In this document: positions 59,180 to 64,000 of the stretch, in pieces
Layout: every line of letters starts with the position of its first letter
How positions within the stretch are numbered: the stretch's first letter is position 1
DNA from: G965230065 sp965230065
GTDB taxonomy: Bacteria > Bacteroidota > Bacteroidia > Cytophagales > Cyclobacteriaceae
Length of the DNA: 64,000 nt
Direction: 5' to 3'
Assembly: GCA_965230065.1 (NCBI GenBank)
Contig: OZ245942.1
Coordinates: 7,192,001-7,256,000 of the forward strand
Notes under the pieces: model-generated
Database searches by the model: none
What the model was told of the DNA's origin: nothing
The model's input: only the letters and a program-made list of their open reading frames with translations
Position numbers and translations under genes: made by a program

Positions 59180-59887
59180 TCAGGGGTGGTTTCTATTTTC
59201 TTGACATTGCTCAAAATATTCGGAAAGGGTAATTTTATGAGGCTCAAAAACAGTTCCGGTGAGTTGCATGCTTTGTATACAGTCCAGCCGAAAGGCCCTG
59301 AAATCATCTCTTAGCTGGCAATATGCTATTAAAACCCAATTTTCGTTGGTGCAAAATAATGCAAATGGCTCAACTTTTCTTTGGCTTTGTTTATTCTCTA
59401 ATGACAAATAATCAATTTGCACCACCTGATAATCGGTAATAGCCGTTTGCAGTGTTATCAGGAATTTACTGGTCTTGACGTTTTGTTGTTTGCTTCTGAT
59501 TTGCAGCCTGCTTTCCAGCAGCTCAACTTTTTCTTTTTGCGTATGCTTTAGCACTGCCCGTACTTTGGTGGCAGCACTTTGGTATTGTTCGGCCAGCGAA
59601 TGGTCGGTATTATTCAGGATGATTTTCCCGGCGGTAACCAAGGCGTTGGCTTCTTCTTCGGTAAACATCACCGGGGGCAGTTTGTACCCCTCCATGATGG
59701 CGTAGCCCCTCCCCTCTTCGGTAATGATGGGAATGCCCGATTGCTCCAGCGTACGCATATCCCGATAAACAGTGCGGATGCTTACGTTATGCTTTTCGGC
59801 AATATCCCTGGCCGTCACCATGCGCTTGGATTGCAACTGGGTAATGATGGCGGTTAATCGGGCCAGTCTGGGTTTATCTTCGGGCAT
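59180..59887 (-). CDS. YafY-type HTH/WYL transcriptional regulator
   Basis: A 235-residue regulator. An N-terminal winged helix (RLARLTAIITQLQSKRMVTARDIAEKHNVSIRTVYRDMRTLEQSGIPI) is typical of YafY/DeoR-like proteins. A WYL domain follows (VQIDYLSLENKQSQRKVEPFALFCTNENWVLIAYCQLRDDFRAFRLDCI), in which the WYL triad reads WVL. WYL domains bind nucleic-acid or nucleotide ligands in several systems. It is followed by the GyrI-like and DUF1801 genes on the same strand, probably one unit. Confidence 0.9.
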   Translation of the reverse strand: MPEDKPRLARLTAIITQLQSKRMVTARDIAEKHNVSIRTVYRDMRTLEQSGIPIITEEGRGYAIMEGYKLPPVMFTEEEANALVTAGKIILNNTDHSLAEQYQSAATKVRAVLKHTQKEKVELLESRLQIRSKQQNVKTSKFLITLQTAITDYQVVQIDYLSLENKQSQRKVEPFALFCTNENWVLIAYCQLRDDFRAFRLDCIQSMQLTGTVFEPHKITLSEYFEQCQENRNHP

Positions 59888-59944
59888 ACACCAACTTTTT
59901 TAATTGTGGAATCTTTCTTTTGATTCTGATTGTTAAAAATGCCT

Positions 59945-60700
59945 CTATTCTTTCCAATCTTGCAGCCTGACGAGATATAAATACAATTCCACAAACTTTC
60001 TATGTTCGGGACTGCGCATTTTTTCTACCAAATTTAAGGCGGAAATATAGCTTGCTAAATTCCCGTTGGAAGAAAGAAATTTACCATCTTCCACATAGGT
60101 CACCACAGCGTCATCCTGCACTTTCAGGTTTGGGTAATCTTTTTGCAGTTGCTCACCGCCGCCAATCCAGGTAACGATTTTATGCCCGTCTGCAATACCT
60201 GCTTCTCCAATAAGCTGCGCCCCGGCACAATTGCTTACCGTGTATTTGGTTTCCTTATTTTTCTCCCTTATAAAATTTACAATTTTTTCGTTATGAACCT
60301 GCGCGTACATATCATAGGCACTTGGCACGAAAAGCACTTCCAGCTTCGGACAATTTTCAAATGTATAGTCCGGAACGATTTTTAATCCTTCTTCGGTAGT
60401 TATTGGTTGTTCGGTTTCGGTAATGGTGATTACGTTAAATAGCTGATTTCCATCTTCGGTCGGTTTTGCAAAAACATCAGACGTTGCTGTAACTTCGGTT
60501 TGCAATACGCCATTATACATCAATAACCCAATCGTTGGCAATTCTGGCTTAAAGGGCTTCAGGTGTTTTGTCAAAGTATCCGATTCTGATGCAGTATGGT
60601 TAATATTTTGTGTTTCAGAATTGTTACTTGATTTGTCAGAATTGCAACTGCTTATAAAGGTTGCAAAAATAATTATCGCCAAGATTCCTGTTTTTCTCAT
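59945..60700 (-). CDS. DJ-1/PfpI-family lipoprotein
   Basis: A 251-residue lipoprotein (TFISSC, Cys 19) with a DJ-1/PfpI-like domain. It shows IGLLMYNGVLQTEVTATSDVF (the glutamate-like start of the fold), LEVLFVPSAYDMY where PGG is usual, and the nucleophile elbow SNCAGAQLIGEAGI. The loss of the GG motif suggests changed chemistry. It sits upstream of the WYL regulator on the same strand (57-base gap). It differs strongly from the DJ-1 part of the chimera at 51950-52945. Confidence 0.82.
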   Translation of the reverse strand: MRKTGILAIIIFATFISSCNSDKSSNNSETQNINHTASESDTLTKHLKPFKPELPTIGLLMYNGVLQTEVTATSDVFAKPTEDGNQLFNVITITETEQPITTEEGLKIVPDYTFENCPKLEVLFVPSAYDMYAQVHNEKIVNFIREKNKETKYTVSNCAGAQLIGEAGIADGHKIVTWIGGGEQLQKDYPNLKVQDDAVVTYVEDGKFLSSNGNLASYISALNLVEKMRSPEHRKFVELYLYLVRLQDWKE

Positions 60701-60818
60701 TTTTCTAAGTGCATTATTGTTTGTACCAGAGCAAATATATCAATTATTAAACTTCGCAATGCAACCATTTTCTTACCTTTTGCATCTATTAAAATAGAAC
60801 ATAAAACCACTGGAAACC

Positions 60819-61511
60819 ATGAAATACTTCATACTATCTTTATTGCTCATCTCCTCCACTGTTGTTGCACAACAAATTGAAGTGCGGGAACTGCCTCCAT
60901 TCAATGAAATTGAATTTGAAGGGTGGGGTAATGTCTTTTTAATCCCGGGAAATGAGGAAGTTGTAGAAATTGAATCCGACGATGATTTGCCCGTTGCTGA
61001 AGTGCATACTGAGGTACGTGGCAGTACTTTGTACATCACTTACCGGAAAGACGATGAAAATATCTGGGATATGGACCCGAAAATCAATATCCACATTACG
61101 TACCGCACCCTGGAAGCTATTCATGCTATTGGCTTGGTAAATATAGCTACTGCATCGCCCATTAAGGCAGGGCATCTCACACTCCACTGTGAAGGCACCG
61201 GAAAGAAGAATATTGAAATGGATGTAGGCCGTTTTGACCTGACGATGGAAGGCGTGGCCAAAATGCGGCTATCAGGAAAGGCACGGCACCAGGAAATTTT
61301 ATTTGATGGCATGGGCAAAATATGGGCAGAAAACCTGGTGACCCACACCACCCTTGCCGAAGTGAATGGAACGGGAAATTTGTATGTACATGCCACTGAA
61401 AAACTGGTAGCCGAAGCCAATGGTTTTGGCGCCAAAATCCGATACGCGGGCAACCCGAAGCACAAAGATTTGGAAAAAGCAGGATTTGTTTCAGTTCGAT
61501 CAATAGACTAG
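60819..61511 (+). CDS. DUF2807 (head GIN domain) secreted protein
   Basis: A 230-residue exported protein (signal ending TVVAQQ). A right-handed beta-helix-like DUF2807 domain spans the rest: EVRELPPFNEIEFEGWGNVFLIPG at the start and rung-like repeats such as HLTLHCEGTGKKNIEMDVGRFDLTMEGVAKMRLSGKA and TTLAEVNGTGNLYVHA. Such proteins are widespread putative adhesins of Bacteroidota; the function is unproven. Its TAG stop begins a large palindromic element. Confidence 0.85.
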   Translation: MKYFILSLLLISSTVVAQQIEVRELPPFNEIEFEGWGNVFLIPGNEEVVEIESDDDLPVAEVHTEVRGSTLYITYRKDDENIWDMDPKINIHITYRTLEAIHAIGLVNIATASPIKAGHLTLHCEGTGKKNIEMDVGRFDLTMEGVAKMRLSGKARHQEILFDGMGKIWAENLVTHTTLAEVNGTGNLYVHATEKLVAEANGFGAKIRYAGNPKHKDLEKAGFVSVRSID

Positions 61512-61614
61512 GCGTGTCTGATGAATCTCAATCTGTATATCGGTCTGATGGCTACTTACAAGAAGCATAAGAGCCGTCGGACCGATTGCTCGATTATTTA
61601 TCAGACATAGCCTA
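61509..61614. repeat. Covarying hairpin repeat, family A copy 2, in larger inverted repeat
   Basis: The inner hairpin 61542-61583 (arms ATCGGTCTGATGGCT/AGCCGTCGGACCGAT from 61539 to 61586) is homologous to 9261-9301. It is nested in an outer pair, TAGGC..GTCTGAT (61509-61522) with ATCAGAC..GCCTA (61600-61614), absent from the other copy. The outer left arm contains the stop codon of the DUF2807 gene. The rest of the gap to 61820 is AT-rich with no gene. Confidence 0.6.
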
Positions 61615-61820
61615 TTTTATCCAGGTCAGTTGTACTCCAAAGTAGTTAAGGCATATTATCTTAAGTAATTACACATCATTAACCCACCATTGTACTATTT
61701 TAAAGGATTGAATAAAAATATTTATAAATTAAACAAGTAAATTAATAAGAATATTTTACTTCAGCCTTTTCCTGTCTATGAGATGTGATCTAAACAGAGA
61801 AACATTTTTAATCCATAACG

Positions 61821-62882
61821 ATGAATTTATCAATCGAGAAATGGCTCATAGGTATCCTTTTGGTTCTTGGCTTACCACTAATTGGCAATGCTCAGGATAA
61901 AACAGCCAGCACAGGGAATTGGCACAATGCAGGCACCTGGACTCCCAATGGCGTACCCGGGGATGACGACATTATTCTCATTCCTACCGGAAGCGTGGTA
62001 ACCGTAAATGGGACAGACGATACATTGAATGATGCTATCATGATTGTGGAAGGGGAACTGGTTATGGAATCACCCTGCGAAATATGTTCTGACTATGCTA
62101 GCTTAACTTTTACAGGCCCATCTTCAGGCGTAATTATTGAAGACGGGGGAAAAGTAACGGATGGTACATTGGTTGGCGGGGATTCACACTTTATTGCAGT
62201 ACAAGGCGAACAGTTTTGGTCAGGGGATAATTGCTTCTCAAACTGCGGTGCAACTACAGGAAGTTATACCGCTTCGGGAAGCAGCACATCGGAACCCGAA
62301 GACCTGTCCAACCCTCTACCTGTGGAAATGCTTTTTTTTACTGGAAATTTTAAGGAAGCGTCTGTTTTGCTCGAATGGGCCACGGCTACCGAACTTAATA
62401 ATTGTCATTTTAAAATTGAACGTTCCCTGGGTAATAATTTTGACTTCCAGGAATTAGGAGAAGTAAAAGGAAGAGGCAATTCTTCCGCCCGCGTTGACTA
62501 TTCATTCAGGGATCATGGCATATCAGTGACGGATCACAAAATATATTACAGAATCAAACAGGTAGACTTCGATGGAAAATACGAATACTCCAATATTATT
62601 GCCGTTCAAAACCAACCCTTTCAAGCCATAGGGTTAAAGACATGGCCCAATCCATTTGCTGAAGAATTAACGGTTATCCTAAATGCACTCTCTCCGGATA
62701 ACATCAATATCAGACTTTATGACATAAAAGGACGGGAAGTGTTTTCACAAGTTTATGCCATCAATGAAGGGCTCAACGAACTTAAAATTGTAACATTGCA
62801 TGACGCACCTCCAGGGGTTTATGTACTTTACCTCACCGGAAATTCATTATTTTTTAAAGAAAAAGTCATCAAGTCCAGGTAA
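61821..62882 (+). CDS. Secreted protein with type IX sorting domain
   Basis: A 353-residue exported protein (signal ending IGNAQ). The N-terminal part (about residues 25-165) contains a beta-helix-like GNWHNAGTWTPNGVPGDDDIILIPTG start, similar to a G8-like or pectate-lyase-type segment, plus four cysteines (CEIC, CFSNC). A fibronectin-like middle follows (LEWATATELNNCHFKIERS). The C-terminal about 80 residues form a type A T9SS sorting signal (LKTWPNPFAEELTVILN, LYDIKGREVF, GVYVLYL), so it is exported by the gliding-linked type IX system and anchored at the surface. Confidence 0.87.
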   Translation: MNLSIEKWLIGILLVLGLPLIGNAQDKTASTGNWHNAGTWTPNGVPGDDDIILIPTGSVVTVNGTDDTLNDAIMIVEGELVMESPCEICSDYASLTFTGPSSGVIIEDGGKVTDGTLVGGDSHFIAVQGEQFWSGDNCFSNCGATTGSYTASGSSTSEPEDLSNPLPVEMLFFTGNFKEASVLLEWATATELNNCHFKIERSLGNNFDFQELGEVKGRGNSSARVDYSFRDHGISVTDHKIYYRIKQVDFDGKYEYSNIIAVQNQPFQAIGLKTWPNPFAEELTVILNALSPDNINIRLYDIKGREVFSQVYAINEGLNELKIVTLHDAPPGVYVLYLTGNSLFFKEKVIKSR

Positions 62883-62926
62883 TGTTCATCTCAACAAATC
62901 AGCAATATTTATCAGTAAAACTTTGC

Positions 62927-64000
62927 TCATTCTTTCAGCAATTGCCAACAATGACTGCCTTGCAACCGACTGTATAATTGTAGTGTAAGCGGGTTATCTT
63001 TGATGCTTACCCTTGACATGTCCAGCAAGAACTCATTCCTGCCCTTGTGCATGTTTTGTTCCTGGTTCAACAACATTTTCCCATACCGGTTCAGCAATTT
63101 TATCTCCACCGTTTCATCTGCCATGGCCTGATATTGGATATGGAGCTCGTTTTTTACCGGGTTGGGAAATACGGCTATCCTGCTGCTTTCGCTGGTAAAG
63201 GTGAGGGCTTGTGTCCATCCGGTAGTGCTGCCATCTTTCAGGATGGCACGGAGTTGAAAATAATAGGTACCTGCGAGCAAGTTGTCCTGTAAAACAATGG
63301 AAAGTTGCTCTTTTTCCCACCACACTTCATCCCGGTTACCAGGGGCAAAAGCCTTTCTGTAGGTAGCAGTACGCTCAGATTCCCATTCGGGCCAGAAGCG
63401 GTATTCAAAATCCTGCCATATTTCCCAGGGCCAGCAGGGAAAGCAAACAATCCTTTCGTGTATTTTTTCCAGTTTAACCTTTTTGGCCTGTCCGTCCAGC
63501 CTGGCAAGGAAAAAACCTCCCCTGAAATTCGTAGTGATATTGCCGGTAGTCAGGGTACCATCCTCAGCTTTTCCCACTATGTGGCAAATACCGCTGCTAT
63601 CGGTCAGGATATCGTATACATAACTCTCTTTGCTGTCTGTTTCCTCTACCCACTGAATTTTCCCGCTGGCGTTGTATTTGGCTATAAAACCATTTTGCTC
63701 ATCCTGAGACGAAGGGTTGGCCTGGATATTATCAAAAGCAGCCTGAGACCCGATGGCACCCACCACATAACAGTTGCCCTGCGCATCTATACCAATGCTA
63801 TTGCCCTCATCTTTCCGGTTGGTAGCAGCATCATTGTCGTCGGCACTGATGCCCAGGTGCGCCCACATTAAGTTACCGTTGGGGCCATATTTGGCTACGA
63901 ATAAGTCGCCCTCCTCGTCGGCATATGCCAGGTGGGATAAGGTAATGTTATCAAAAGTAATGGCACTACCATAATAAGAACCCGTAACATAAACATTCCC
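62927..64000 (-). CDS. Beta-propeller (SBBP) protein with T9SS sorting domain, 5' truncated by window edge
   Basis: The frame is open to the window end, so the N-terminus is missing. The visible 357 codons begin with SBBP-type beta-propeller repeats (VYVTGSYYGSAITFDNI, then GNCYVVGAIGSQAAFDNIQ, and GICHIVGKAEDGTLTTGNI, each ending with an ARLD/AKYGPNG-like segment). A fibronectin-like region and a C-terminal type A sorting domain follow (IAVFPNPVKNELHIQYQ, RYGKMLL, TLQLYS). It is a surface or secreted protein; function unknown. It is convergent with the preceding sorted protein (44-base gap). Confidence 0.87.
   Translation of the reverse strand, partial: GNVYVTGSYYGSAITFDNITLSHLAYADEEGDLFVAKYGPNGNLMWAHLGISADDNDAATNRKDEGNSIGIDAQGNCYVVGAIGSQAAFDNIQANPSSQDEQNGFIAKYNASGKIQWVEETDSKESYVYDILTDSSGICHIVGKAEDGTLTTGNITTNFRGGFFLARLDGQAKKVKLEKIHERIVCFPCWPWEIWQDFEYRFWPEWESERTATYRKAFAPGNRDEVWWEKEQLSIVLQDNLLAGTYYFQLRAILKDGSTTGWTQALTFTSESSRIAVFPNPVKNELHIQYQAMADETVEIKLLNRYGKMLLNQEQNMHKGRNEFLLDMSRVSIKDNPLTLQLYSRLQGSHCWQLLKE

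Noticed and set aside
59125..59307. N-terminal extension of the GyrI-like protein
   Set aside because: It overlaps the 3' end of the WYL regulator gene, shows no similarity to the family, and ATG 59124 gives the usual N-terminus.
1..64000. tRNA or rRNA genes
   Set aside because: No cloverleaf with a GGTTCRANYC arm or rRNA signature was seen on either strand by eye; a covariance search would be decisive.

Overview
The window reads as a chromosome segment of a Bacteroidota bacterium, most likely a Cytophagales/Cytophagia lineage. The grounds are SusC/SusD outer-membrane pairs with an ECF sigma/FecR switch, type IX secretion C-terminal sorting domains, the long three-domain form of IspG, many lipoproteins and sulfatases, and promoters of the Bacteroidota kind (TTG, about 19 nt, then TAnnTTTG). 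The class assignment is an inference. I see no tRNA, rRNA, CRISPR array or intact insertion sequence.

Layout. 1-9.1 kb: end of a TonB-like transducer, a DUF2851 protein, a polytopic membrane protein carrying an in-frame cluster of hairpins, an HTTM-type membrane protein with a small partner, an MscS channel, a SiaC/DUF1987 protein and an Mla-type lipid ABC transporter (ATPase and permease). 9.3-19.9 kb: core metabolism and housekeeping, with an SDR oxidoreductase, ispG, dnaA (convergent with ispG), methylmalonyl-CoA mutase mutA-mutB, and a PAS histidine kinase overlapping its response regulator. 19.9-25.5 kb: flavodoxin reductase-like enzyme, secreted esterase, a DNA methyltransferase next to an unassigned putative restriction endonuclease, a 23-bp tandem repeat, and a lipoprotein sulfatase.

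25.7-29.3 kb is an accessory patch. It holds a minimal nucleotidyltransferase with a 32-residue stub where a HEPN partner would be expected, an AT-rich lipoprotein gene tightly bracketed by a 10-bp inverted repeat (cassette-like), about 1.2 kb without convincing genes containing 42-bp tandem repeats, and a MazF-type toxin with its antitoxin. 29.3-32.8 kb carries creD, an endonuclease/exonuclease/phosphatase protein, and a winged-helix regulator with a membrane protein. The last two transcription units share a near-identical palindrome right in front of their start codons.

33.1-45.8 kb is a polysaccharide utilisation locus: ECF sigma factor, FecR anti-sigma, SusC, SusD, S1 sulfatase, GH78 alpha-L-rhamnosidase-like enzyme and a second S1 sulfatase. 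It points to a sulfated rhamnose-containing glycan. Some 5 kb further on lie an exported RraA-family protein and a Tat-exported enolase-superfamily dehydratase resembling L-rhamnonate dehydratase, which may extend the rhamnose theme into the periplasm. Between these, 46-50.6 kb has a MacB/FtsX permease, a 42-residue membrane peptide, a PadR regulator, a padR fragment and a cysteine-repeat lipoprotein.

51.9-64 kb: a chimeric SDR/DJ-1 gene, a Crp/Fnr regulator, hydrolases, a second ECF sigma/anti-sigma pair, a WYL-regulator cluster (DJ-1 lipoprotein, YafY-type regulator, GyrI-like, DUF1801), a DUF2807 protein and two type IX-sorted surface proteins, the last running off the end. Structured palindromic repeats of at least four families are scattered between genes throughout.
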